DNA of 64,000 nucleotides, taken from contig JBBSJE010000001.1 of NCBI GenBank assembly GCA_038257535.1, positions 1 to 64,000 of the forward strand, in the 5' to 3' direction. The notes beneath the pieces are model-generated. The model did no database searches. It was given only the letters and a program-made list of their open reading frames with translations, and was not told where the DNA came from. Of the stretch, positions 7,252 to 16,477 are shown in pieces. How positions within the stretch are numbered: the first letter of the stretch is position 1; every line of letters begins with the position of its first letter. Origin of the DNA: JAGTJU01 sp038257535. Lineage in GTDB: Bacteria > Myxococcota_A > Polyangia > Fen-1088. Made by a program: the position numbers and the translations under genes.

Positions 7252-8946
7252 TTAGGCTTTGTGCTGTTTGATCAGATTCAGCAAAGCGTTCGTCGAGCCG
7301 TCGTGGCCATCCGCGGGTTTGCTGCTGGTGAGATCGGCAAGGATGCCCTTGGCCAGCTGCTTGCCCAGCTCAACACCCCATTGGTCGAAGGAGTTGACGT
7401 TCCACAAGGCGCCTTGCACGAAGATCTTGTGCTCGTACAAAGCGACCAACATTCCCAAAGTGTGAGGATCCAGCCGCGGGTAAAGCAGCGTGTTGCTAGG
7501 TCGGTTGCCCGGAAACACTTTGTGCGGCAGCAGCGCGTCGCGCGCTTGCGGGCTTAGTTTCCCTGCCGCCACCTCCGCGTCCAACTCCGCCCGCGCTTCG
7601 GCTTGCGTTTTGCCCCGCATGAGCGCTTCTGATTGCGCCAAACAGTTGGCCAACAGTTTTTCGTGATGGTCGACAAGTTCTCCGCGCAGGCATTCGAGCT
7701 CCCGCGCAAGCCCGCCACGGGTGAAAGGCGGTTCTATGGAAGCCAAAAAATCACAGGGAATCAGCTTCGTTCCCTGATGAATCAATTGGTAAAACGCGTG
7801 CTGCCCGTTGGTGCCTGGCTCCCCCCAAATGATGGGGCCAGTTTGGTACGCAATGGCTTCGCCCTGGCGGGTGACGCGCTTGCCATTGCTTTCCATGTCG
7901 CCTTGTTGCAGATACGCGGCAAGCCTGTGCAGGTACTGGTCGTAGGGCAGAATGGCGTGGCTGTCGGCGCCGCAGAAGTTGTTGTACCAAACCCCCAACA
8001 GAGCCAGCGTCACGGGCAAATTCTGTTCAAGCGGCGCCGTGCGAAAGTGCTCGTCCATGGCGTGTGCCCCCGCCAACAACTGGTCGAAATTGTCAGGTCC
8101 CACCGCCAAAGCGATCGATAAGCCAATTGACGACCACAACGAATAGCGACCACCAACCCAATCCCAAAACTCGAACATGTTGTCGGCGGCGATGCCAAAC
8201 TGTGTGACGGCTTCGGCATTGGTAGACAGGGCCACGAAGTGCTTCGCAATGTGTGCTTCGTCTTTCACCTGTTCTAAGAACCAACGCCGCGCCGTGTGTG
8301 CGTTGCGCATGGTCTCTTGCGTGGTGAAGGTTTTCGACGCCACGATGAACATGGTGGTGGCCGGGTCGCATCCCGCCAACGTCTCTTGAATGTGCGCGCC
8401 ATCCACATTGGAAACGAACTGCACGCTCAGCTCTTGGTGCGCATAGGGCTTCAGCGCTTCAACCACCATCACGGGGCCCAAGTCGGAGCCACCGATGCCA
8501 ATGTTGACCACCTTGGTGATGGCCTTGCCCGAATGGCCTCGCCATTGTCCCTCACGCACCGATGTGGCGAAAGCCTTCATCTTGGTAAGCGCGGCGCGCA
8601 CCGCGGGCATGACGTCTTGTCCGTCGACCACGATGGGCCGATCGCTTTGGTTGCGCAAAGCCACATGCAGAACCGCGCGATCTTCGGTGAGGTTGATCTT
8701 CGCGCCCGCGAACATCTCGTCGCGCAAAGATTCTACCCCTGCGTGGCGGGCCAGCTCTCGCAGCAGCCGCAGCGTCTCATCTGTCACCAAGTTCTTGGCG
8801 TAATCAAGCACGAGCGTGCCGCAGCGCAATTGCAGGCGTTGCCCCCGATGGGGCTCTGCCGCGAACAGGTCTCGCATGGTGGTCTCCGCCAAGCTGGCTT
8901 GGTGCGATTGCAGGGATTTCCAAATGGCAGATTGGTCGATGGACAC
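7252..8946 (-). CDS. pgi: Glucose-6-phosphate isomerase
   Basis: Interconverts glucose 6-phosphate and fructose 6-phosphate in glycolysis and gluconeogenesis. The sequence follows the E. coli-type enzyme throughout, with NIGIGGSDLGP, SKTFTTQET, the PGI signature GPIIWGEPGTNGQHAFYQLIHQG region, EHKIFVQG and the C-terminal FDQWGVELGKQLA. The first available ATG gives a 632-residue frame, whose extra N-terminus is a low-complexity overlap with the divergent gene. The GTG at 8946 (VSIDQSAIW) gives 564 residues, close to the usual 549. It is convergent with tal. Confidence 0.96.
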   Translation of the reverse strand: MSIDQSAIWKSLQSHQASLAETTMRDLFAAEPHRGQRLQLRCGTLVLDYAKNLVTDETLRLLRELARHAGVESLRDEMFAGAKINLTEDRAVLHVALRNQSDRPIVVDGQDVMPAVRAALTKMKAFATSVREGQWRGHSGKAITKVVNIGIGGSDLGPVMVVEALKPYAHQELSVQFVSNVDGAHIQETLAGCDPATTMFIVASKTFTTQETMRNAHTARRWFLEQVKDEAHIAKHFVALSTNAEAVTQFGIAADNMFEFWDWVGGRYSLWSSIGLSIALAVGPDNFDQLLAGAHAMDEHFRTAPLEQNLPVTLALLGVWYNNFCGADSHAILPYDQYLHRLAAYLQQGDMESNGKRVTRQGEAIAYQTGPIIWGEPGTNGQHAFYQLIHQGTKLIPCDFLASIEPPFTRGGLARELECLRGELVDHHEKLLANCLAQSEALMRGKTQAEARAELDAEVAAGKLSPQARDALLPHKVFPGNRPSNTLLYPRLDPHTLGMLVALYEHKIFVQGALWNVNSFDQWGVELGKQLAKGILADLTSSKPADGHDGSTNALLNLIKQHKA

Positions 8947-9135
8947 GGGCGATGAGCCTCCGAAGCAAACGGTTTCCGCGGGGCCCCCATGGGCCCGAGA
9001 CCGGCAAGATAGCAAACCCCCCAGGCGTCTTTCGGGCGATCTGGCTTGCTGCGACATTTTTTTGGCCGGTAGCCATCCCCCATCGCCACGCCATATCTGG
9101 ACGCACCGGCCGTCTCCCCCAATACTGCCAGGCAC

Positions 9136-11253
9136 GTGCACGGCCCCCATGTTTTCCTCACAACTTTAGCCATGGTGCTCTGCGTGGCGGCGGTCACCAC
9201 CGTGGTGTTCCAGCGCCTGCGGCAGCCCGTGGTGTTGGGCTACGTCATGGCCGGGCTGGTGGTGGGGCCGCACTTTCCCACGATGCCCTTGCTGGCCGAC
9301 AAGGAGATCATCGAGACGCTTTCCGAGCTGGGTGTGATCTTGGTGATGTTTTCGCTGGGGTTGGAGTTCAGCTTGCGCAAATTGCTGCGCAAGGGGTTGG
9401 GCATTGCCGCCGTGGCGGCGATGGAAGTGAGCGTGATGATGTGGCTGGGTTATCTCACCGGGCGCTTGTTCGGTTGGGCGCCGGCTGAAGCCATGTTGAC
9501 GGCCGCCGCGGTTTCTATCTCCAGCACCACCATCATTGCCAAGACCTTCGAGGAGCAGAAGGTTGACAACCGCATCAAAGAGGTGGTTTTCGGGGTTCTG
9601 ATTTTCGAGGATTTGATCGCGATCTTGATGCTGGCCACGCTGCCCACGGTGGTGTCGGGTCAAAATCGCTCGGTTGACGACACGGTGGGCACCTTGGCCC
9701 TGACCACCGGCAAGCTGGTGGCGTTCTTGGTGGTGCTGCTGATTGTGGGCATGATGGTGGTGCCCCGTTTGATGCGGTTTGTGGTGCGCCTGGGGCGCGC
9801 GGAAACCACGTTGGTGGCCAGCGTGGGACTGTGCTTCGCGATGGCCCTGCTGGTGCAAAGCTTCGGCTACTCAGTGGCGCTGGGCGCGTTTTTGGCTGGA
9901 TCTTTGGTGGCGGAGAGCGGGGCGGGGCATCGGGTTGAACGCCTCATTGTGCCTCTGCGAGACGTTTTCGCCGCCATCTTCTTTGTATCGGTGGGCATGC
10001 TGCTGGATCCGAAGCTGGTCACCGCCAACTGGCCCGCGGTGTTGGTGCTGACGGTCGTCGTTTTGTGCGGAAAATTGCTTGCCGTTTCGGTGGCCGCGTT
10101 CTTGGCCGGCAATGGCGTGCGCACGTCCGTGCAATCGGGCATGAGCATGGCTCAGATCGGAGAGTTCTCGTTCATCTTGGCAGGCCTGGGTTTGAGCTTG
10201 GGCGTGGCGCGTCCGTTTTTGTTTGCTGTGGTTGTGTCTGTGTCTGTGGCCACCACGCTGCTGACGCCTTTGTTGGTAAAGCTGTCTGGGCCCGCTTCGG
10301 CGCGGTTTTACGAACGCTTGCCCGCTGCGCTTCAAACGTTTCTGGCGCTTTACGGAACCTGGTTTGAGCGCCTTTCGCAAGCGCCCCGAGGGCCACAGAC
10401 GCGCGCCCACCGTTTGCGGCGTCGCGTGGGTTTTTTGCTGATTGATGTTGCGGCGCTGGCAGCGGTGGTGATTGGCTCGTCGCTGGCCCTCGATCCGCTT
10501 TCGGCGCGGCTGGCCGGCCTGTTCGGTGAGCACGCTTGGTTGCCACGAACGTTGGTGATCGCGGGCGCCATTTTGCTGGCGGCGCCGTTTTGTTTAGGTG
10601 TGGTTCGTCAGGCGCGCAATTTGGGTTTGGATCTGGCCGATCTGGCACTACCTCGGGCCGCCAACGGCAAGCTTGATCTGGCGGCGGCCCCGCGACGCGC
10701 CTTTGTGGTTGCTTTGCAGTTGGGGGTGTTGTTGGCTGTGGGGGCGCCCCTCATCGCGGTCACGCAGCCATTCCTGCCGCCCTTTCAGGGCGCAGCCGTG
10801 ATGCTGGTTGTGCTGGGTGTCTTAAGCGTGGCGTTTTGGAAAAGCGCCACCAATTTGCAAGGTCACGTTCGTGCAGGCGCTCAGGTGATCGTGGAAGTGC
10901 TGGCGTCCCAAGGCAGCGATGGCCGTCGCGACACCGGCATGCATGCGGTGGTTGAAGATCTGCGCGCCGTCGAACAGTCGTTGCCAGGATTGGGCGCGCC
11001 GCTGCCGCTGCAGATTGCAGCGGAAAGCCCCGCGGTGGGAAAAACCTTGGTGCAGTTGAATCTGCGGGGGCTTACAGGTGCCACGGTTTTAGCCATCACC
11101 CGGGTGGGGGGCGCCATCGTAAGCCCCACCGGGCAAGAGGCGTTGGCGTCAGGTGATATCTTAACAATCACGGGCACCCGCGCCTCGTTAGATGCCGCTC
11201 GGGCGCTTTTGGCTGCCGAAGCGTCTTCGGGGGCACCTGGCGTGCCTGTGTAG
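9136..11253 (+). CDS. CPA2-family monovalent cation/proton antiporter (Kef-type) with RCK-C domain
   Basis: Inner-membrane antiporter exchanging K+ or Na+ for protons. Roughly twelve hydrophobic segments cover residues 1-400, with the CPA2 hallmarks GYVMAGLVVGP, SLGLEFSL, SSTTIIAKTFEE and GVLIFEDLIAI. A second hydrophobic block follows at about 435-575. The last 75 residues (LPLQIAAESPAVGKTL to the end) resemble a TrkA-C/RCK-C domain, while the Rossmann TrkA-N domain usual in KefB/KefC is absent. The GTG at 9136 is chosen; an ATG at 9172 is possible. It is divergent from pgi across 189 bp. Confidence 0.88.
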   Translation: MHGPHVFLTTLAMVLCVAAVTTVVFQRLRQPVVLGYVMAGLVVGPHFPTMPLLADKEIIETLSELGVILVMFSLGLEFSLRKLLRKGLGIAAVAAMEVSVMMWLGYLTGRLFGWAPAEAMLTAAAVSISSTTIIAKTFEEQKVDNRIKEVVFGVLIFEDLIAILMLATLPTVVSGQNRSVDDTVGTLALTTGKLVAFLVVLLIVGMMVVPRLMRFVVRLGRAETTLVASVGLCFAMALLVQSFGYSVALGAFLAGSLVAESGAGHRVERLIVPLRDVFAAIFFVSVGMLLDPKLVTANWPAVLVLTVVVLCGKLLAVSVAAFLAGNGVRTSVQSGMSMAQIGEFSFILAGLGLSLGVARPFLFAVVVSVSVATTLLTPLLVKLSGPASARFYERLPAALQTFLALYGTWFERLSQAPRGPQTRAHRLRRRVGFLLIDVAALAAVVIGSSLALDPLSARLAGLFGEHAWLPRTLVIAGAILLAAPFCLGVVRQARNLGLDLADLALPRAANGKLDLAAAPRRAFVVALQLGVLLAVGAPLIAVTQPFLPPFQGAAVMLVVLGVLSVAFWKSATNLQGHVRAGAQVIVEVLASQGSDGRRDTGMHAVVEDLRAVEQSLPGLGAPLPLQIAAESPAVGKTLVQLNLRGLTGATVLAITRVGGAIVSPTGQEALASGDILTITGTRASLDAARALLAAEASSGAPGVPV

Positions 11254-11331
11254 CCTGACTTCGCCTGGGGCCCATGTGCGCCAAGGTGCGTGGATGCCCG
11301 CGCCGCTTGTGCGATGGTTCCCCTTTTGCTG

Positions 11332-11363
11332 TTGTTAAGTTATATTCAAATATAGCTGATACT
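11332..11363 (+). promoter_or_regulatory. AT-rich promoter/operator candidate for the DUF1592 operon
   Basis: An AT-rich island in a GC-rich neighbourhood, 70-100 bp before the start codon. It holds a TTGTTA -35-like box (11332-11337), an inverted repeat TATATT-CA-AATATA (11341-11354) and a GATACT -10-like box (11358-11363). The 20-bp spacing is longer than ideal for sigma-70, so the repeat may be a regulator site. Confidence 0.4.
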
Positions 11364-11431
11364 AGGGTTTGCGGCTTTGTCGCAAGCCCTTAGCCAGCCC
11401 AGCGGCCAGTCGGTCGTCACCGGAGGTAAAC

Positions 11432-13111
11432 ATGAAGTTCGTTTTGCCGTTGAGTTTGGCGTTCAGTTTGGCCGTGGCTTGCACCGGCGAGATTGGCAAA
11501 TCGCAATCTGGTGGTGGCGGAACCAGCACGCCTACCCCAGAGGCGAAAACCAACCCCTCTGTGGATCCCGGCAGCGTGTTGAATTCCTCGGCTTGCCAGC
11601 AAATCAACCCTGGGGCGTCACCGTTGCGTCGTCTCAGCAACGCTGAGTATCAGAACACCATCTCTGATCTCTTTGGCATGGGCACTTCGCAGGTGCAGCA
11701 GGTGGTGGATGGCTTTGTGGCCGAAAGCGAGTCGCTGGGGTTTCGCAATGGCGCTGAGTTCCTTGCGGTCTCCAGCCTGGTGGCGGAACAATTCATGGGC
11801 GCGGCAGAAAAGCTCGCCAAAGCTGCCGCAACCAACACGGGATTCACCCGCTGCAGCGATGGCAATCACAAGGCCTGTGGCTCTAAGTTTGTGCGTGATT
11901 TCGGTCTTCGGGCCTATCGTCGTCCTTTGACCACGGAGGAAGCTGAGCGCCTGGACGGCTTGTTTCAGTCTGCTTTGAGCACCTACGACTTTAGCACCGC
12001 CGTTGAATGGACAGTCTACGCGATGCTTCAGTCGCCAAACTTTTTGTTCCGTGTTGAAAGCAATGCAATCAGCGCCAAAGGCAAATACGCACCCGCAACC
12101 GGCTACGAAATGGCCTCGCGACTTTCGTTTTTGCTGTGGCAATCGATGCCGGATGAGGATTTGTTCGCGGCCGCGGAACAAGGCAAGCTGGAAACCTCGG
12201 CACAGGTGGCGGCGCAGGCCGAGCGCATGCTGGCTGACCCCAAATCAGAGCGCACTTTAGAATTTTTCCGGCAGTGGATGGACACCGACGGCGTAAAGCA
12301 GTTCAGCCGCGACGAAAAAGTGTTTTCCAACTTGCCTAACAATCTGCATGGGTTGTTCCGGCAAGAAAACGACGCCTTCGTGCGGGAGCTCGTTCTCACT
12401 GGCAACGGCGGTTTCAAGGATTTGGTCTCGGCCTCTTACACCTTCGCCAACAAAGAGCTTGCCCAGCATTACGGCTTGGAGGGCGATTTTGGTTCTGAAT
12501 TTCAGCGTGTTGAGCGCCCCGCCGCGGCCGGGTTCCTGACCCAGGGCGGATTTCTCACAGCGCACGACAAGGCCACGCGTACGTCGATTGTGCTTCGGGG
12601 TGTGAAAGTACGGACCGACGTGATGTGCGAGGTGATCCCCGCTCCGCCAAACAACGTTGAACTGAATCTGGATGCGATTGGTGAAGGCCTATCGCAGCAA
12701 GAGCGCCTGGCTTTGCACCGAACCGATCCCGCCTGCGCCGGCTGCCACAAGCTGATTGATCCCATTGGGGTGGCATTCGAGTCCTTCGACGCTGTGGGAC
12801 GCCAACGCGCGATGGACGAAACCGGAAAGGCCATCGACACCCAGACAGAAATCAGCGGATCATTTGATCTGGATGGGCCGCTCGCCGACGCGCAGGCGAT
12901 GGGCCGTGCGTTCGCCGCCAGCAACCAAGCGCGCCAATGCTATCTCGATCAAAACTTTCGGTTCTTCTATGGGCGCGATTACACCGACGCGGACACCTGT
13001 TCGCGGGCGAAGCTTGCAAAAGCGTTCGCCGATTCAAACTACAACTTGAAGGACGTTTTGTTGGCCCTGACGCAAACCGACGCCTTCCTTTACCGATCTG
13101 TCGCTCAATAA
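11432..13111 (+). CDS. DUF1592-family lipoprotein with CxxCH haem motif
   Basis: A 559-residue exported protein with a lipobox-like LAVAC at the signal-peptide end. It carries the planctomycete/myxobacterial domain series: DUF1587 (PLRRLSNAEYQNTISDLFG), DUF1595, DUF1592 (ASRLSFLLWQSMPDEDL), DUF1588 (GGFLTAHDKATRTSIVLRG) and DUF1585 at the end. The CAGCH motif at about 434-438 suggests covalent haem c. The function of these proteins is not established. The start is fixed by GGAGG at 11422-11426. The DUF1552 gene begins 10 bp downstream, so the two form an operon; a second such pair lies at 57624-60685. Confidence 0.88.
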   Translation: MKFVLPLSLAFSLAVACTGEIGKSQSGGGGTSTPTPEAKTNPSVDPGSVLNSSACQQINPGASPLRRLSNAEYQNTISDLFGMGTSQVQQVVDGFVAESESLGFRNGAEFLAVSSLVAEQFMGAAEKLAKAAATNTGFTRCSDGNHKACGSKFVRDFGLRAYRRPLTTEEAERLDGLFQSALSTYDFSTAVEWTVYAMLQSPNFLFRVESNAISAKGKYAPATGYEMASRLSFLLWQSMPDEDLFAAAEQGKLETSAQVAAQAERMLADPKSERTLEFFRQWMDTDGVKQFSRDEKVFSNLPNNLHGLFRQENDAFVRELVLTGNGGFKDLVSASYTFANKELAQHYGLEGDFGSEFQRVERPAAAGFLTQGGFLTAHDKATRTSIVLRGVKVRTDVMCEVIPAPPNNVELNLDAIGEGLSQQERLALHRTDPACAGCHKLIDPIGVAFESFDAVGRQRAMDETGKAIDTQTEISGSFDLDGPLADAQAMGRAFAASNQARQCYLDQNFRFFYGRDYTDADTCSRAKLAKAFADSNYNLKDVLLALTQTDAFLYRSVAQ

Positions 13112-13121
13112 AGGCTGCCCC

Positions 13122-14507
13122 ATGAAGCAACTCAGCAGAAGAACCGTACTGAGAGGCGCTGGCGGTGTCGCCCTGGCACTGCCGTTTTTGGATGCCATGC
13201 GGCCGCAACGGGCGAAAGCGGCGGGCGCCGTGCCCCGGCGGGTGATCTTTGTCTTCAAGCCCAACGGCAATGAACACGGCACTCGTTTCAAAACGGTTGG
13301 GGAAACCAACTACGTCTTGGGCGAATTTCTCGAACCGCTTGAGCCCTACCGCAACGAGATGTTGCTCCTCAACGGCGTGAACAAAATGTTCCGCAACATC
13401 CCCGCCTTGGAGCGGGCGGATGATCATCAACAAGGCGGTGCGGGCCTGGCGCCGTGGCGGTCGGGAAGTGGCTCGTTCCCCATTGGAGGATCGGATCGGT
13501 CCATCGGTTATGTGGAAGGGCCCAGCGCCGACTTCGTCTTGGGTAGCCGGGTGCTTGAAAAGCACCCCACGGTCGCTCATCGACATCTCGTTTATCGCGT
13601 GGGCGGGCGAGGCAACAACATTTGGTCCGTGGCCTCTCACGGTGGGCCTGTGGGCAAACAAAACCCCGTTAACCCTGAAACGGACCCTTACCAAGCCTAC
13701 GCGCGCATTTTCGGCTCGGCGAGGTTCGGCAACGATCAGCCCGACCCAGCCGTTCTGAAGCGGTTGGCGATGCAAAAATCCGGGTTGGATCTGGTTTTGG
13801 CCGAGGCCAACAGTTTGCGAAGCAAAGTGGGTAGCGGCGACCGCGCCAAAATCGATCAGCACTTGCAGTCGCTCAGCGATATTGAGCGAACTTTGAAAAG
13901 CGGGACCTCCACGGGGTCGGGCGCCGTTTGTGAACCCGTGATGCTGGGCAACAAGTTAGATCCCTACTCCGACGCGAATCACCAGATCATCGGGGAGTTG
14001 TTTTTCAAAATAGGCGCGATGGCGTTCGCTTGTGATCTTACCCGTGTGATCAATTTTGCGTGGAGTGGCAACACCAGCGGTCGGGTTTACAACAACCTGA
14101 ACATTCCTGAAGGCCACCACGACATCTCTCATAAGAGCGACGCTGCAGCGTTCGCTCTCATCAGAAAAATCAACCGGCATTTGTGGACCCAGTCTACAAA
14201 GCTTCACGAAACGCTCAAAGCCATCCCCGAGGGCGACGGTACCATGTGGGACAACACCTTGATCGTCCACTGGAACGAACTGGGGCAGGGAGACAGGCAC
14301 AGCACCGACAACGATCTGGTGGTGTTGACGGGCGGCGCCTCAGGGCACTTCAAAATGGGGCGCATGCTGCAGTTCAACGCCACCACGCAGGCCCCGTTTT
14401 CCGACATCTTGGTCAACGTATTCCACTACATGGGCTTCGACGATGTGAAGGTCTTTGGCGATCCACGCCTGAGCAAAGGCGGTCCCGTGGCCGGTTTAAC
14501 CGTCTAG
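13122..14507 (+). CDS. DUF1552 family Tat-exported protein
   Basis: A 461-residue protein with a twin-arginine signal (SRRTVLRG at 5-12, hydrophobic stretch, ALPFLDAM). It belongs to the DUF1552 family, found almost always next to DUF1592 genes and distantly related to alkaline-phosphatase-like or DUF1501 proteins. Conserved family blocks include FVFKPNGNEHGT, KSGLDLVLAEANSLRSKV and DISHKSD. The Tat signal implies folding before export, often with a cofactor. It is probably a partner of the upstream CxxCH lipoprotein in an envelope process. The stop codon forms part of a short hairpin with the convergent gene. Confidence 0.88.
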   Translation: MKQLSRRTVLRGAGGVALALPFLDAMRPQRAKAAGAVPRRVIFVFKPNGNEHGTRFKTVGETNYVLGEFLEPLEPYRNEMLLLNGVNKMFRNIPALERADDHQQGGAGLAPWRSGSGSFPIGGSDRSIGYVEGPSADFVLGSRVLEKHPTVAHRHLVYRVGGRGNNIWSVASHGGPVGKQNPVNPETDPYQAYARIFGSARFGNDQPDPAVLKRLAMQKSGLDLVLAEANSLRSKVGSGDRAKIDQHLQSLSDIERTLKSGTSTGSGAVCEPVMLGNKLDPYSDANHQIIGELFFKIGAMAFACDLTRVINFAWSGNTSGRVYNNLNIPEGHHDISHKSDAAAFALIRKINRHLWTQSTKLHETLKAIPEGDGTMWDNTLIVHWNELGQGDRHSTDNDLVVLTGGASGHFKMGRMLQFNATTQAPFSDILVNVFHYMGFDDVKVFGDPRLSKGGPVAGLTV

Positions 14508-14520
14508 CAACTTGTGCTAG
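14504..14520. other. Small hairpin joining two convergent stop codons
   Basis: CTAGCA (14504-14509) pairs with TGCTAG (14515-14520) around a 5-nt loop. The stem includes the TAG stop codons of both convergent genes. It has no T-run, so termination is uncertain. Confidence 0.35.
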
Positions 14521-15521
14521 TTGCAGCCGATTCGTTTTGTGTCCAGGGCGATGTCGTCCATATAAAAGCTAAACGGCTCATCGAGAACGCCGGCGGCGAT
14601 TTCGAAGCCAAACGACATGTTCGCAACCTTGTCCCGCTTTTGCCAGCAGTTGTCGCCGCTTACGGTGGCACGAGCGCCTATTGACTGGCCATCGATCCAG
14701 GCTTCGTAGCTGTTGTTGTCGGACCGCAGCTCCACGCACGTCCACTTATTGGCCGGCAACGTGCCGCCATCGGCCGCGCAGTCTTTGAACCCTGCGGGTT
14801 TGAAATACAGCAGGCGCCCTCTATTTGAACCCACGATGCCGGCTGATACGCTCGTGCCCACGTTGGGAGGGATAAGTTCAAACGAACGTATGAGTCGGTA
14901 GTGGGCGGTTCCGTCGCTGCGGCTCAGTTTGGGCAGTTGGGGAAAAAACATCCATACGCGGGCGAATACGGCCTTTCCGTCGCCCAGTTTGTCGCCAACT
15001 CCAGCGCGCAAGAACCGCTTTGTTCCGCTGGGGCCGCCGGCCTCAATTTTTATGGATCGTTGTCCCGAATGCTTCTGTGCGGCGGTGACCATGTAGTTCG
15101 ATTGGATGCCGCCATCGATGACGAGCGACCCCTTGGAATAGGGGCCTTCGGCAAGGCCCTCGAAGTCATCGCAGATGGGGCTGCTGGTGCATTGGGAAAC
15201 GGGGGCCTGTCCGCCCGTGGCCTGGCCGGCCGTACCACCCATCACGCTTGTTCCCGCCATTCCGCCCATGGTGCCGCCCATGCCAATATTGCCGCCCATG
15301 CCTCCCGCGCCGGGCTCTTGGTCCTGCTCGCTGTCACCGGAGCCGCCCGAACCATCCGATCCTGCTTCTGGTTGGCGGTCACCACCGCTTGCATCGGGGC
15401 CGGCTCCTCCATCGCCGCCATCCCCGCCGCTTCCGTCTTCGTCCGTGTTCTTTGCGCCGGGTGAGCAAGCGAAGACGACAAAAGCCAGGGAAAAGGCGAG
15501 GGGAACCACGCGAAACATCAT
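14517..15521 (-). CDS. Hypothetical lipoprotein with Gly-rich linker and lectin/lyase-like domain
   Basis: A 334-residue exported protein. The signal peptide ends in VVFAC. A low-complexity Gly/Asp/Ser/Met segment (about 22-110) then acts as a linker, typical of myxobacterial surface lipoproteins. The C-terminal 220 residues begin with CDDFEG and contain jelly-roll-like stretches (KAVFARVWMFFPQLP, NKWTCVELRSDNNSYEAWIDG, FSFYMDDIALDTKRIGC). These resemble polysaccharide-lyase or LamG-type carbohydrate-binding folds. No catalytic residues can be named. It is convergent with the DUF1552 gene. Confidence 0.72.
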   Translation of the reverse strand: MMFRVVPLAFSLAFVVFACSPGAKNTDEDGSGGDGGDGGAGPDASGGDRQPEAGSDGSGGSGDSEQDQEPGAGGMGGNIGMGGTMGGMAGTSVMGGTAGQATGGQAPVSQCTSSPICDDFEGLAEGPYSKGSLVIDGGIQSNYMVTAAQKHSGQRSIKIEAGGPSGTKRFLRAGVGDKLGDGKAVFARVWMFFPQLPKLSRSDGTAHYRLIRSFELIPPNVGTSVSAGIVGSNRGRLLYFKPAGFKDCAADGGTLPANKWTCVELRSDNNSYEAWIDGQSIGARATVSGDNCWQKRDKVANMSFGFEIAAGVLDEPFSFYMDDIALDTKRIGCN

Positions 15522-15637
15522 GCGCGAGCGTCTTTCGTTTCGAGAAAAGCACGGTCAAGAGCACAAGCTCAAGCCACCTCAAAGTGTGGTCTGTGAGCGG
15601 CGCGGTGGGTACTAACAATGATTAAGCCTGCAGGCCG

Positions 15638-15667
15638 CCGACCAAAAAGGCGGTCGGGCGCTTTTTT
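15638..15667 (+). terminator. Terminator-like hairpin
   Basis: CCGACC (15638-15643) pairs with GGTCGG (15652-15657), followed by GCGC and six T residues (15662-15667) on the plus strand. Both neighbouring genes are on the minus strand, so it may end antisense transcription or serve the cyclophilin gene less efficiently. Confidence 0.4.
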
Positions 15668-15682
15668 GATGCCGACCGAGTG

Positions 15683-16351
15683 CTATTTTTTCTTCGGCTT
15701 TTGTTTCGTCTCGCTCCGCGAAATTGTGATTTTCACAATCCCAACAGGTTCCGTTGGCTTGTCGTTGGGATCGCGTTTCACTTTGGCGATCTTGCGCACC
15801 ACGGTGGTTGGTTTGCATTCGCCGAACAAGCTGTAGCCTCCGTCAAGGTGAGCAGCGGCGGCTTCTGTGATAAAGAACTGGGCGCTGCCCGTGTTGGGTC
15901 CACGATTCGCCATGCCCATCAATCCGGGGCGGTTGAATTTCAGGTTGGGTGACGTTTCATTCGCGATGCGGTAGCCCGCTTGCCCGGCGCCGGTGCCAGA
16001 GATGTCCCCGCTTTGCACCATGAAGCCAGGTATGACGCGATGGAAAGGCGATCCATCGTAGTAAGGGCGCTTTTGCCACGTTCGCGTTTTTGGATCCAAG
16101 AACGCGCGGGTGCCACGTGCCAGTCCCACAAAGTTGGCCACCGTCATGGGGGCCTCATGCTCGAACAGGCGGCAGCTCAGAGTGCCTTTGCTGGTTTCGA
16201 TGGTTGCCACCAAGGCGCCGCCCTCGGGCAAGCCTCGCGTGGCTTCCTGAAGCGTGAACTGGCCCTGATGCGGATCGCCATCCGCGACGGCCAAAGCCGC
16301 CGAAGCGGTCGCTAGAGCAAACCCGACCACGAGACGCGTAAAGGTGAGCAT
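15683..16351 (-). CDS. Peptidyl-prolyl cis-trans isomerase, cyclophilin type, exported
   Basis: Protein-folding enzyme of the cyclophilin family, 222 residues. A cleavable signal peptide (residues 1-23, hydrophobic, ending ALAVADG) points to the periplasm. The cyclophilin core runs from about 45 to 210 and shows the active-site blocks PFHRVIPGFMVQSGD and MANRGPNTGSAQFFIT. The region LDGGYSLFGE follows. The last residues are Lys-rich. The family catalytic Arg lies in FHRV. It stands upstream of the Gly-rich lipoprotein gene in the same direction, with about 160 bp and a hairpin between. Confidence 0.93.
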   Translation of the reverse strand: MLTFTRLVVGFALATASAALAVADGDPHQGQFTLQEATRGLPEGGALVATIETSKGTLSCRLFEHEAPMTVANFVGLARGTRAFLDPKTRTWQKRPYYDGSPFHRVIPGFMVQSGDISGTGAGQAGYRIANETSPNLKFNRPGLMGMANRGPNTGSAQFFITEAAAAHLDGGYSLFGECKPTTVVRKIAKVKRDPNDKPTEPVGIVKITISRSETKQKPKKK

Positions 16352-16477
16352 GTCGCAGGTTTTACCACTCCGTTGCAGGTGCCACGAGCGACGGGCGAAA
16401 ATCGCGATAGCTTCGTCCTTTTCGCGTAGACTAATAAGTAGCCTCGTGGGCCCGTGCGACCCGCCGAGGAGGCCCGA

